Made by a program: the position numbers and the translations under genes. A DNA stretch of 64,000 nucleotides from JACPUX01 sp964517465 (lineage in GTDB: Bacteria > Pseudomonadota > Gammaproteobacteria > Burkholderiales > Casimicrobiaceae): contig CAZFEK010000006.1 of the NCBI GenBank assembly GCA_964517465.1, positions 47,499-111,498 on the forward strand. The letters run 5' to 3'. Under the pieces are notes generated by a model that worked only from the letters and a program-made list of their open reading frames with translations, made no database searches and was not told the origin of the DNA. This document shows, one piece after another, positions 26,941-35,623 of this stretch. How positions within the stretch are numbered: position 1 is the stretch's first letter; each line of letters opens with the position of its first letter.

Positions 26941-28335
26941 CTAGTAGGCGTTGCGGCTGCGCCAGACATTTACCACCGTCAGCGCCAAGATGCGCAGATC
27001 AAACCAAAGCGACCAGTTGTCGATGTAATAAAGGTCGTATTGTATCCGCTTTCGCAGGTCCGAGTTGCCGCGCAGATCGTTGACTTGGGCCCATCCGGTG
27101 ATGCCGGCCTTGACCAAGTGCTTTTGCATGTAACCCGGAATTTCCCGGCGAAAGCCGGCGACGAACTCCGGCCGTTCGGGTCTCGGACCGACCAAGGACA
27201 TCTCGCCGGAGAGCACGTTGAATAACTGAGGCAACTCATCGAGGCTCAGCCGCCTGAGCCAAGCGCCGAAGGGAGTCGCCCGCCGCTCGCCTGCGCTGGC
27301 CCAGACTGGTCCCGAGCTGGCTTCCGCATCGACCGGCATGGTGCGGAACTTGAGCATGGAGAAGTGTGTTCCATTCCAGGTGACGCGTTGCTGGCGGTAG
27401 AGCACGGGTCCGCGCGAACTCAGTTTCACGCCCAGCGCAATGAAGGCCATTGCCGGCGCGAGCACCAGTAGGGCGAGCAAACCAAGAATCATGTCCTCGG
27501 CGCGCTTGAGCGCGCGTTGCGAGCCTTGAAACGGCGTTTGGGTGAGGTTCAGGAAGGGAATTCCGGCAACCTCGGTGACCGAATGATGCAGCAGATGGAA
27601 GCCATGGATGTCGGGCACAAAAGAGATCTGCACCGAATGCTCGCGCAGCGCGTCGAGCAGCCAACGGATGCGCGGTTCGGAGCGCAAGGGCAAGGCGATC
27701 CATACTTGGTCGGGCGCCTGCTCGTCGAGCTCGGCGACAAGCTGGTCGAGATTGCCGCGAACCGGTTTGTCCGCAATCAGCGTGCCGGTCAGAGCGGGAT
27801 TGTCGTCGTACATTGCGAGCACGTGAAAACCAGCGCTAGGTTGTCGTGCAATCTGGGTCGCCAAATCCGATCCGAGGCGACCGGCGCCGGCGATGACCAC
27901 GTGGCGCAGGTTGTAACCTTGCCGGCGGGCGAGGCGCAAGGCGAGACGCAGCAGACCGCGCACGAAAACTTGCAAGCCGAAACCGCTAAGGATGAGGTAG
28001 GTCACCCACAGACGAGAGAACTGAATCGCCAATTGGGTAGCAAACAACACTACCGCAACCAAAACGCCGATGGTGATCCACGCGCGAACGAGATCGCGCA
28101 GCTCCATGGCAAAACTTTCGCCGCGGCGGGCGCGATAGAGGCCAAATCGTGGAAAGATGAGAGCACAAAGTGTTATCAAGGCCAGCAACGCCCAGACGTA
28201 GCGCGCCGGGAGTTCGAAGTCGAGAAAATGAAGATAGTGGGCGAGAAGGCCAGCGGCGAGCACACAAAGCGGATCGACCAGATGCATCAATCCTTCCAAA
28301 AGACCGGAGTAAGGCTTGAGCAAAGAACGGTTCAT
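26941..28335 (-). CDS. Undecaprenyl-phosphate sugar-1-phosphate transferase (WcaJ/PssY type)
   Basis: A 464-residue polyprenol phosphate sugar transferase. The N-terminal half has four or five membrane helices followed by a nucleotide-fold domain (VVIAGAGRLGSDLA near 155). The C-terminal bacterial sugar transferase domain (about 270-464) has KRAEDMILGLLALL, KFRTMPVDAE, the catalytic DELPQLFNVLSG block and SLVGPRPE, then GITGWAQVNDLRG. It starts glycan synthesis by moving a hexose-1-phosphate (often glucose or galactose) from a UDP-sugar to undecaprenyl phosphate. The start is ATG 28335, in a 4-bp overlap with the upstream GT4 gene; the longer open frame to 28563 lies inside that gene. Confidence 0.92.
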   Translation of the reverse strand: MNRSLLKPYSGLLEGLMHLVDPLCVLAAGLLAHYLHFLDFELPARYVWALLALITLCALIFPRFGLYRARRGESFAMELRDLVRAWITIGVLVAVVLFATQLAIQFSRLWVTYLILSGFGLQVFVRGLLRLALRLARRQGYNLRHVVIAGAGRLGSDLATQIARQPSAGFHVLAMYDDNPALTGTLIADKPVRGNLDQLVAELDEQAPDQVWIALPLRSEPRIRWLLDALREHSVQISFVPDIHGFHLLHHSVTEVAGIPFLNLTQTPFQGSQRALKRAEDMILGLLALLVLAPAMAFIALGVKLSSRGPVLYRQQRVTWNGTHFSMLKFRTMPVDAEASSGPVWASAGERRATPFGAWLRRLSLDELPQLFNVLSGEMSLVGPRPERPEFVAGFRREIPGYMQKHLVKAGITGWAQVNDLRGNSDLRKRIQYDLYYIDNWSLWFDLRILALTVVNVWRSRNAY

Positions 28336-29444
28336 TCCGGTGCAGTTCCTCGCTGGCGCTGAAGCTGAGCGTATGCTTGCGCCACCGTTTCGCGTAGCCC
28401 GGCGCGAAACGCCTCGCGTGAAAAGCGCTCGGCTACCGAGCGCCGCGCCTCGGGCGAAGAAGTCGCTGGCGCCTCTTCGAAACGCAAGATGGCGCTGACC
28501 AAAGACTCCGCTGTCTGATCGCGAAAGAAGACGCAGCCTGGCGCATCCCGCAGCGTCTCCCAAACTCCGCCGCGCCCCAGGGCAATAACCGGCGTGCCGC
28601 AGGCCATGGCCTCGAGCGGGGCGAGGCCAAAGTCTTCCTCCGCAGCAAAAAGAAAGCCGCGCGCCGAACGCAGCTCCTGGCGCAGTGATGTCGCGTCGAC
28701 GTGCCCGAGAAACGCGACGTTTGACGGTGCGCGCGCCTGCAGCTTGCGCCGCTCAGGGCCGTCGCCCGCCAAGCGCAAGCTGTGCTGGGGCAGAGCGCGG
28801 AATGCTTCCACTAAAACATCGAGACGCTTGTAGGGCACGAAACGAGAATGACTGAAGAAGTGCAGCCCGCGCTCGCCGCCGGGTGTGAACCAGCCGGTGT
28901 CGAGCGGGGGGTACAACACCTGGGACTGGCGCCGATAGCACTTTTCGATGCGTCGCGCGATGAAGTGCGAGATTGCAAGGAACAGGTCCGGTCGCTGCCC
29001 GGCCGCCGCATCCCAGAGCCGAAAGCGGTGCAACAGCAGGCGTTGCAGCCAGCTTCCGCGGCCAAGGTAGCTGTCTTGCAGATCCCAGGCATAGCGCGGC
29101 GGCGAATAACAATAACAAAGATGCAGCTGATCCGGCCCGGTGAGCACTCCTTTTGCGACGGCGTGGGAGTTGGAGATCACCACCTCGAAGCCGCGAAGGT
29201 CGAGTTGTTCGACCGCCAGCGGCATCAGCGGCAGGTATTTGCGGAAATGCCGTCGCGCGCCCGGGAAGCGCTGAAGAATGCTGGTCTGCGCAATTCGTCC
29301 GCCGAGTTTCGCCCGGTGTTCAGGCGCCAAGAAATCGACCAGAGCGTAGAGCCTCGCGCCCGGAAACACCTCCAGCATTTCGGACAGGACTTGCTCGGAG
29401 CCGGCCCAGGTGTCCAGCCATTCGTGGACGATGGCCACTTTCAT
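28332..29444 (-). CDS. Glycosyltransferase family 4
   Basis: This 370-residue GT-B transferase begins MKVAIVHEWLDTWAGSEQVL, a start typical of WbaZ/mannosyltransferase-like enzymes. It has the family-4 EX7E donor-site motif in EEDFGLAPLEAMACGTP near residue 275. ATG 29444 is preferred because the sequence upstream of it is not family-like, although the frame stays open to 29603. It is the first gene of the minus-strand glycan operon and probably adds the second sugar after the undecaprenyl-phosphate transferase, whose gene overlaps it by 4 bp. Confidence 0.88.
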   Translation of the reverse strand: MKVAIVHEWLDTWAGSEQVLSEMLEVFPGARLYALVDFLAPEHRAKLGGRIAQTSILQRFPGARRHFRKYLPLMPLAVEQLDLRGFEVVISNSHAVAKGVLTGPDQLHLCYCYSPPRYAWDLQDSYLGRGSWLQRLLLHRFRLWDAAAGQRPDLFLAISHFIARRIEKCYRRQSQVLYPPLDTGWFTPGGERGLHFFSHSRFVPYKRLDVLVEAFRALPQHSLRLAGDGPERRKLQARAPSNVAFLGHVDATSLRQELRSARGFLFAAEEDFGLAPLEAMACGTPVIALGRGGVWETLRDAPGCVFFRDQTAESLVSAILRFEEAPATSSPEARRSVAERFSREAFRAGLRETVAQAYAQLQRQRGTAPE

Positions 29445-29894
29445 CCTTGACCCGTCCCCGCTCTGCACCTCCCAGTTTTTGCTTCGATCATGCGTCGGAA
29501 TCTGCGGCAGTCCACATTGCGCAATTGTATCAGGTGCGCCGATTCGCCGGTCCTGCCGGAGCAGGCGGCCGCCGGTTTGCTTTGACCCAGCCGCCGGCGG
29601 CAATTCGCGGCTCGATTTCGGTCAAAGACTTCGGCCTGCCCGGCCCTACAAGCGTCCCCGGGGGACCATGCCCATGGCATGAATCTGGCAAGCTTCTTGC
29701 TCAGCTACTCTCAATAAGTCGTGGTTGTAAAGGGGTTGCCACCCAAGATATTGTGGGTCTACACTAGCGCCTCCGAATGCGGACCTTGCCAATGGCAGCC
29801 GCGGCGGGCAGGAGACGGCGCCGAAATTTGCTCTTGGGCGCGAATCATTTCCCGGCAAGGGACTCACAAAAAGACGACGAGGAGGGCTAGCCCC
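29445..29894. promoter_or_regulatory. Divergent intergenic region between the glycan operon and nrdJ
   Basis: This 450-bp non-coding stretch must hold promoters for both the GT4-led operon and nrdJ. The only structure I can point to is an imperfect 18-bp palindrome at 29741-29758. A GAGGAGG ribosome site at 29879-29885 serves nrdJ. No convincing sigma-70 pair or full cobalamin riboswitch was found. Confidence 0.5.
29741..29758. promoter_or_regulatory. Palindrome resembling an NrdR box
   Basis: ACCCAAGATATTGTGGGT is 14/18 palindromic, with a central ATAT and a right half close to the ATTGTG of NrdR sites. It lies about 140 bp before the nrdJ start. A clear second box was not seen, so this is only a candidate. 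Confidence 0.35.
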
Positions 29895-32741
29895 ATGAAG
29901 TTGAACGACGCGCTCATGACCGCACTTCCACCGCAGGAAGTCACCGAAGACGTCCTGATCGAGAAATACGCCAAAGGCAGCGAACGCACCGCCGATGACA
30001 TTCGAGCCCGCATCGCGCGTGCTTTGGCTGCGGTCGAGACGGATCAAGCGCGCTGGACCGAAGTATTTTTCGATACCCTGAAAGCGGGCTTCATTCCCGG
30101 GGGGCGCATCAATTCCGCCGCCGGCACCGATTTGCAGGCCACCCTGATCAATTGTTTCGTGCAGCCGGTGGCCGATTCGGTCAGCGGCTTCGACGGGGCC
30201 AAACCCGGCATCTACGTCGCGCTGCAACAGGCGGCTGAAACCATGCGCCGCGGCGGCGGCGTGGGCTATGATTTCTCGCAGATTCGCCCCCACGGCGCGC
30301 ACGTCAAAGGCACCGATTCGTCTGCTTCGGGGCCGGTTTCTTATATGCGCGTTTTCGATCAAAGCTGCAGCACCGTGGAATCGGCCGGTAGCCGTCGCGG
30401 CGCGCAAATGGGCGTGCTCTCGGTCGCTCATCCCGACGTGATCGAGTTCATTCACGCCAAACGCGACGGCTCGCTCAAGAATTTCAACATGTCGGTGGGC
30501 GTCACCGACGCCTTCATGCAAGCGGTGGAAAGCGGCGGAGATTGGGAACTGGTGCACGAAGTGCCGCCCGGTCCGGCTTTTCCCGATTCTTACCAGCGTG
30601 AAGATGGGCTTTGGGTCTATCGCAAACTCAAGGCAGCGGAAATCTGGACCCAAATCATGGAGTCCACCTACAACCACGCCGAGCCCGGTGTCCTGTTTCT
30701 CGATCGCATCAACGTCGACAACAATCTTTCCTACTGCGAGACCATCGAGGCCACCAATCCCTGCGGCGAGCAGCCCTTGCCTGATTACGGCTGCTGCGAT
30801 CTGGGCTCGATCAACCTCGCCGGTTTCGTGGAATACCCCTTTACCGAAAACGCGCGCTTTGCCTTTGAGCGTTTCGAGCCCGTTGTGGCCAACGCCATCC
30901 GCATGCTCGACAACGTGCTCGATGTCACCGTCTGGCCCCTGGAAGAACAACGCCAGGAGGCCATGGCCAAACGCCGAGTAGGCCTCGGCTTCACCGGCTT
31001 GGGCGATGCGCTGCCGATGTTGTGCCTGGCCTACAACTCGCCCGAGGGGCGGGTCATGGCCGCGAAAATTTCGCAATCCATGCGCGACGCCGCCTATCTT
31101 GCCAGCGTTGATCTCGCCAAAGAAAAGGGCGCTTTCCCCAAATTCGATGCCGAGCGCTACCTCGGTGGCAAGAGTTTCGCCAGCCGCTTGCCGGAACACA
31201 TCAAGGCGGCGATACGCAAACATGGCATCCGCAATAGCCACCTCCTGTCGATCGCGCCCACCGGCACCATTTCTCTCGCCTTTGCCGACAATGCCTCGAA
31301 TGGCATAGAGCCGCCGTTTTCCTGGTATTACACCCGCCGGAAACGCGAGGCCGACGGCAATATCCGCGAGTATCGCGTCGAGGACCACGCCTATCGCCTC
31401 TATCGAGCACAGGGCGGCAACGTCGACGAACTCCCGCCTTATTTCGTCACCGCGCTGGAAATGAGCGCCAACGACCATCTGGAAATGGTCGCCGCGGTGG
31501 CGCCCTCCATCGACACCGCCATTTCCAAAACGGTCAACGTGCCCGAAGACTATCCCTTCGAGAACTTCAAGGATCTTTATTTCAACGCCTGGCATCGCGG
31601 GCTGAAGGGCATTACCACTTATCGCCCCAACGACGTGACCGGGGCGGTGTTGGTGGCCGAGGAAAAAGGCAAGAAGAAAGAACTGGAGCAGCCCAATGAT
31701 TTGCAATGGGCCGCGCCCGACAAACGCATCGTCATCGAAAATGCCCCGCAACCCGTGCTGGGCAGCCTGCGGTGGCCCAGCCGTCCGCCGCTGCCGCGCG
31801 GCAGCGTGGGCTGGGTTTCGGAAATGGTCGAACACCCGCTGGGTTCGTTTGCCGTGTTCGTGAGCCAAGTGCAAAACGGCAAGGCCCATCCCTTCGAAGT
31901 ATGGGTCAATGGCAACGAACAGCCGCGCGGTTTGGGCGCCATCGCCAAGACGCTTTCCATGGACATGCGCACCCGGGACACAGCCTGGCTGAAATATAAA
32001 CTCGACGCCCTGGCCAAAGTGCGGGGTGATGACGCTTTCGACATGCCCATGCCGCCGACCGGCGACCCGGTGAGGGTGCCCAGCCTGGTGGCGGGCTTGG
32101 CGCGTTTGGTGCGCTGGCGCTGCGACGAATTGGGCGCCTTGACCGACGAAACGGGGCCCACGCCGGTGATGGATGCACTCTTTTGCAAGACCGAGCCCAA
32201 AACCGGCACCGATGGCACCATGTCCTGGACGGTCGACGTGGTCAACCCGACCACCGGCGACGATTTCGTGCTGGGGCTCAAAGAGCTCTTGATGCCCGAC
32301 GGCTCGCGGCGGCCCTACGCGATGTGGGTCTCCGGCGATTATCCGCGCGCCCTCGACGGCTTGTGCAAGGTGCTCTCGCTCGACATGCGGGTGATCGATC
32401 CGGCGTGGATCGGCATGAAGCTCAAGAAGCTCCTCAACTATGCCGAGCCCTTGGGCGACTTCATGGCGCGTGTTCCCGGAGGGGAGAAACGGCAGAACTT
32501 CCCCAGTACCATCGCCTATATCGCACAGTTGGTGCTGCATCGTTACACCATGCTGGGTGTGCTCACGGATCGCGGCGAATCGGTTCGCGCCATGGGTGTG
32601 CTGGCGATACCAGAGCGACGCAAACCCGAGCAAGTCGTGCTGGCGGGCAAGGCGTGCAAGGAGTGCGGCAACGCCACGGTGATCAAGAAAGACGGCTGCG
32701 AATTCTGCACCAGCTGCGGCGCCGTGGGGGCTTGTGGCTGA
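29895..32741 (+). CDS. nrdJ: Adenosylcobalamin-dependent (class II) ribonucleoside-diphosphate reductase
   Basis: The 948-residue enzyme reduces ribonucleotides to deoxyribonucleotides using B12 radical chemistry, independent of oxygen. The start is ATG 29895 behind a strong GAGGAGG site; an in-frame extension to 29721 is non-coding in style. Landmarks are the redox Cys in TLINCFVQ (about 85), the active-site NPCGEQPL (about 288) with the following CCDLGSINLAG, and PTGTISLAFADNASNG. The C-terminal 330 residues hold repeated TSCPD-type domains and end in a Cys-rich tail (CKECG...CEFCTSCG), probably zinc or redox active. It is a single gene with no nrdAB nearby. Confidence 0.95.
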   Translation: MKLNDALMTALPPQEVTEDVLIEKYAKGSERTADDIRARIARALAAVETDQARWTEVFFDTLKAGFIPGGRINSAAGTDLQATLINCFVQPVADSVSGFDGAKPGIYVALQQAAETMRRGGGVGYDFSQIRPHGAHVKGTDSSASGPVSYMRVFDQSCSTVESAGSRRGAQMGVLSVAHPDVIEFIHAKRDGSLKNFNMSVGVTDAFMQAVESGGDWELVHEVPPGPAFPDSYQREDGLWVYRKLKAAEIWTQIMESTYNHAEPGVLFLDRINVDNNLSYCETIEATNPCGEQPLPDYGCCDLGSINLAGFVEYPFTENARFAFERFEPVVANAIRMLDNVLDVTVWPLEEQRQEAMAKRRVGLGFTGLGDALPMLCLAYNSPEGRVMAAKISQSMRDAAYLASVDLAKEKGAFPKFDAERYLGGKSFASRLPEHIKAAIRKHGIRNSHLLSIAPTGTISLAFADNASNGIEPPFSWYYTRRKREADGNIREYRVEDHAYRLYRAQGGNVDELPPYFVTALEMSANDHLEMVAAVAPSIDTAISKTVNVPEDYPFENFKDLYFNAWHRGLKGITTYRPNDVTGAVLVAEEKGKKKELEQPNDLQWAAPDKRIVIENAPQPVLGSLRWPSRPPLPRGSVGWVSEMVEHPLGSFAVFVSQVQNGKAHPFEVWVNGNEQPRGLGAIAKTLSMDMRTRDTAWLKYKLDALAKVRGDDAFDMPMPPTGDPVRVPSLVAGLARLVRWRCDELGALTDETGPTPVMDALFCKTEPKTGTDGTMSWTVDVVNPTTGDDFVLGLKELLMPDGSRRPYAMWVSGDYPRALDGLCKVLSLDMRVIDPAWIGMKLKKLLNYAEPLGDFMARVPGGEKRQNFPSTIAYIAQLVLHRYTMLGVLTDRGESVRAMGVLAIPERRKPEQVVLAGKACKECGNATVIKKDGCEFCTSCGAVGACG

Positions 32742-32751
32742 GGCTAGCGTC

Positions 32752-32903
32752 AAGAAACTAGTGTCAATAAACAAGACTTGCGTAAGGTTCCATGACCTTG
32801 CCTTCGCGGTCGACTGGCGAGTGGCTTTCGGGATGGCCGCGAGTTCTGCGCCAGTTGCGGGGAGGGGGAGTCTAGTTTCTAGAAACTAGTGTCTAGAAAC
32901 TAG
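32752..32903. repeat. Repeated AGAAACTAG units and 18-bp perfect palindrome
   Basis: The gap between the convergent nrdJ and ApbE-type genes carries AGAAACTAG three times (about 32753, 32881 and 32895), twice continuing into TGTC. CTAGTTTCTAGAAACTAG at 32872-32889 is a perfect 18-bp palindrome. It could form a hairpin on either strand, but no T tract follows. Function is unknown. Confidence 0.6.
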
Positions 32904-32904
32904 C

Positions 32905-33822
32905 CTAGCGTAGCGTGCCGCTGACCTTGCCCCCTCGGTCCACCAGCAAATAACTCTCCGCTGAGGATTTCAAGAGCGGCAAGGCCGCCTCGCCGCGCAG
33001 CATGGCGATGCTGGCGAGGCTGCCGGCGACGATGGCCAGCGGTGCCATCACGCTGGCCGCTTGCAAGTGCTCCACCGGCCAGCCGCTGCGCGGGTCGAGC
33101 AAGTGGCTAAAGCGCCGGCCGTCGATTTCGAAGTAGCGTTCATAATCGCCGCTGGTGGCCAGCGCCCCTTCGGAGAGTGCGATACTTGCCAGCAAGCGAT
33201 CGGGGTGGCGCGGGTGGGCGATCGCCACGCGCCAAGGAGATCCATCCGGCTGGCCGCCGAAAGCGCGCACGTCGCCGCCCAGGTTGACCAGGCCATGGCG
33301 CACGCCGCGCCGGGTGAGGAGGGCGACAGCGCGATCCGCAGCGTACTCCTTGCCCAAGCCGCCAAGATCGAGCTCGCAGCCGGCCTGCGGCAAGCGCAAG
33401 TACGGTCTTTGCCACTGCACCTTGCTCCAGCCCACCAAGGGCAGCAACTCGGCAAGCGCGCCCGGGTGCGGCACTCGGGGCTCAGCGGCGTGAAAATCCC
33501 AAGCCCTGCGCAGCACACCGGATGTGACGTCAAAAGCACCCTCGCTTTGTTCGTGCACCGTCTGCCCATAATCGAGCAGGGCGGCGGTCTCCGCATCAAC
33601 TTCCATGGTTTCGACAGCGGCTCGGCGATTGATCAAAGACAGGATGCTGTCTTCGCGATAGCGCGAATATTTGCGTTCAATACGCTTCACTTCGCCGATG
33701 GCCACCGCGGAAGCGCTCTCGGCTTCCTCCGCACTTGGGGCGAAAAGCATGATCTCATTCTTGCTTGCCATCGCCTCGAAAGCAAAGCGAAAGCACCGAA
33801 GTTGCGAGGAATCAGAAGTCAC
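32905..33822 (-). CDS. apbE: FAD:protein FMN transferase (ApbE family)
   Basis: A 305-residue ApbE-type enzyme, which attaches FMN from FAD to a Thr or Ser of target proteins. Landmarks are the initial AMASKNEIMLF strand, ELDLGGLGKEYAADRA, GLVNLGGDVRAFG, and ATSGDYERYFEIDGRRFSH with LLDPRSGWPV. GTG 33822 is the likely start, because the next Met lies inside the conserved first strand. No signal peptide or lipobox is visible, which is odd if its target is exported. It overlaps the DUF3570 gene by 11 bp and ends a seven-gene operon. Confidence 0.9.
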   Translation of the reverse strand: MTSDSSQLRCFRFAFEAMASKNEIMLFAPSAEEAESASAVAIGEVKRIERKYSRYREDSILSLINRRAAVETMEVDAETAALLDYGQTVHEQSEGAFDVTSGVLRRAWDFHAAEPRVPHPGALAELLPLVGWSKVQWQRPYLRLPQAGCELDLGGLGKEYAADRAVALLTRRGVRHGLVNLGGDVRAFGGQPDGSPWRVAIAHPRHPDRLLASIALSEGALATSGDYERYFEIDGRRFSHLLDPRSGWPVEHLQAASVMAPLAIVAGSLASIAMLRGEAALPLLKSSAESYLLVDRGGKVSGTLR

Positions 33823-34918
33823 GCGCCAATCCGAACGATACTGCTCTGGCGCTGAAGGGCATTAAACCGGGGCTGCCACCTCCGGGGTGCCATTGGGCGC
33901 GCTGGCGGTAAAGTTCGTAGCGTAAATCGAAACGCCAGTTTCCACCAAGTTCTCGGCCAAGGCTCAGCGAAGGCGCCAAGGCGCCAAAAGCGGAGAGCCT
34001 TGTATCTGCAGTGTAAATCGAACCCAAACGCCAAGCTTGGGGGAAAGGCGGGTCGTGATAAAAGAAAGCTGCCGATTGGGAATAGAAGCGTAGGCCGGGC
34101 ATGATCCACCAGCGCTGCGCCAATGGCTGGTGCCAAGCGGCGTCCAAGGTGTGGGCTTCGACCGACCAGGAATCGCGGTAATACCGGTAAGCGAGGCGCA
34201 GGCTCGCCCCCAGAGCCGCCAGATGATGGTGGTAGCGCACTTGCAGCACTCGGGTGTCGCGCGTATTGGGGCGCAAATCAAGCGGCTTGTAGGGGTCGGA
34301 GAAATAGCCTTCGGCCCGCCCCTGAATCCAGTTGATTTGCACCAGCGCGACTTGAGAGACCACCTGGGTGAGCCCTAAGATGTACTCCATGGAGTGGCGC
34401 CGCGAATTGCGTGCCACGCCATTCACCGGATCGATCCGATCGGAAGTCCCCCCGGCGCCGAGCGTAAACGTCGTGTTTCGGTCGGCGCTCCAATGGCGCC
34501 ACTCGATTCCGGCCCCGCGCGAAAGATAATCTCTTTCGCTCGAGGCGTTGAGGTTCAGCGAGAGCGTGTCATCGCCGAAATAGTGGGAGTACTTGGCATC
34601 TGCGGCGCTGCGATGGTCATTCACTCCTTTGCCCGAAGCGCCGCTCAAGGTGTGATGATAAAGCGGCGAGGCTCCAGAAACGGCATCGTGCATCAGGCTG
34701 GCTTCGAACGAGCCCTTCGGTCCCCAAGGCGCGAGCAGGCGAAATGCCGGGCTGATCGAATTCATGCGCTCCGCACCGGGTTGCCAATCGCGATAGCTCA
34801 GCAAACGCAGCGCCAAATTTGCCGAATCCGGAGGTGATTGCGCCTGAGCCGCGTGGGTAGCGAGCCCCGGCAAAAGAAAGGCCGCAGCGAGCAGGGCATT
34901 GGAATTTTGGTCGCGCAT
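33812..34918 (-). CDS. DUF3570 protein, probable exported beta-barrel with flavinylation-like motif
   Basis: About 368 residues from ATG 34918 (an in-frame start at 34951 is possible). It has a signal peptide ending near AAQAQ (about 22-27). The rest is made of alternating aromatic/polar strands ending in Phe (VSFGLARDF), as expected of an outer-membrane beta-barrel. The segment HDAVSGASP (Asp78, Ser81-Gly-Ala-Ser84) matches the Dxx(S/T)GA(S/T) pattern that ApbE modifies, and a second SGAS follows at 92-95. DUF3570, DUF4266, a TlpA-like protein and ApbE are commonly neighbours, as they are here. Confidence 0.82.
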   Translation of the reverse strand: MRDQNSNALLAAAFLLPGLATHAAQAQSPPDSANLALRLLSYRDWQPGAERMNSISPAFRLLAPWGPKGSFEASLMHDAVSGASPLYHHTLSGASGKGVNDHRSAADAKYSHYFGDDTLSLNLNASSERDYLSRGAGIEWRHWSADRNTTFTLGAGGTSDRIDPVNGVARNSRRHSMEYILGLTQVVSQVALVQINWIQGRAEGYFSDPYKPLDLRPNTRDTRVLQVRYHHHLAALGASLRLAYRYYRDSWSVEAHTLDAAWHQPLAQRWWIMPGLRFYSQSAAFFYHDPPFPQAWRLGSIYTADTRLSAFGALAPSLSLGRELGGNWRFDLRYELYRQRAQWHPGGGSPGLMPFSARAVSFGLARDF

Positions 34919-34935
34919 GCTGGTGGCCGGCGATC

Positions 34936-35193
34936 TCAATTGCAGCCGCAACCGCCGCCGCCGGCAGCATCACCGCCGCGCGCTGCCTCCTTGCTTTGAT
35001 AAACCTGCTGGCTGAGGCGCGCAGCCAGAGGGTCGAAATCGAGCGCCATGCCGGGCTGTGCCAGTTTGCCTTTTTGCCAGGGCTCGACGCCAGCGCAGCC
35101 GCTCAAGGCGAGGAACCCGAGGGTCAGAAAGAAGCTAGCGCCGGGGTAGCGCCCGGCGGATCTCTTTTTCCAGCTCCTCACCATGTTCCTCAC
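34936..35193 (-). CDS. DUF4266 small lipoprotein
   Basis: An 85-residue protein with a basic start, a hydrophobic stretch and a lipobox (ALSGCAG), so the mature lipoprotein begins at that Cys. The mature part keeps the DUF4266 pattern VEPWQKGKLAQPGM...LDPL-like region and ends in a Gly/Cys tail (GGGGCGCN). It overlaps the TlpA-like gene by 59 bp; start 35184 would shorten this slightly. Its position between TlpA-like and DUF3570 genes is the usual arrangement of this module. Confidence 0.85.
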   Translation of the reverse strand: MRNMVRSWKKRSAGRYPGASFFLTLGFLALSGCAGVEPWQKGKLAQPGMALDFDPLAARLSQQVYQSKEAARGGDAAGGGGCGCN

Positions 35194-35623
35194 GAAATCC
35201 GGTATGCACGAAAGTGATCTTGCCGTCCGGCCCGATCAGGTAAGAGGTGGGCATCCCCTTGACGCGCCAGGCGCGGGCACTGTTGCCTAGCGGGTCGTAG
35301 AGCACGGTAAACCGCGCGGGGGTCGCTTCCAGAAAACGCTGGGCATCAGCGCGATTCTCATCCAAATTCACCGCCAGCACCACCAGCCCTTCGGCTCCAT
35401 ATCGCTCCTGCATTCTTCCCATCCAGGGAAAACTCTTGCGGCAAGGAGCGCACCACGATGCCCAGAAGTCGAGGTACACCGCCTTGCCCTTGAGCTGGGC
35501 GAGTTGGAGCGGGCGTCCGTCGGCGGCGGGCAGTTCCAGCGGCGGCGCCTCGGCACCCACTCCGGCAGCTCTAGCGGGGATGGCTGCACCCAGGGCAAAG
35601 AGGAAAACCCAAATCGCTTTCAT
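35135..35623 (-). CDS. Exported TlpA-like thiol-disulfide oxidoreductase
   Basis: A 162-residue thioredoxin-fold protein with a signal peptide (about 1-20) and the active site WCAPC in LDFWASWCAPCRKSFPWM. It has the AhpC/TSA-like layout of TlpA/ResA, including the cis-Pro loop KGMPTSYLIGPDG. It probably reduces disulfides in the periplasm, for instance in the cytochrome c of the upstream gene or the Cys-tailed lipoprotein downstream. The start ATG 35623 overlaps the stop codon of the upstream gene as ATGA. Confidence 0.9.
   Translation of the reverse strand: MKAIWVFLFALGAAIPARAAGVGAEAPPLELPAADGRPLQLAQLKGKAVYLDFWASWCAPCRKSFPWMGRMQERYGAEGLVVLAVNLDENRADAQRFLEATPARFTVLYDPLGNSARAWRVKGMPTSYLIGPDGKITFVHTGFREEHGEELEKEIRRALPRR

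Noticed and set aside
29795..29830. Cobalamin riboswitch upstream of nrdJ (a GGCAGGAGACGGCGCC segment resembles a B12 box)
   Set aside because: Only the CAGGAGAC core matches. The other conserved B12-riboswitch blocks are absent nearby, so the match is probably chance.
29646..32774. 1042-codon open frame antisense to nrdJ
   Set aside because: It mirrors the nrdJ codons on the opposite strand, a common shadow in GC-rich DNA. It shows no domain and no ribosome site, and the nrdJ protein is clearly recognisable.
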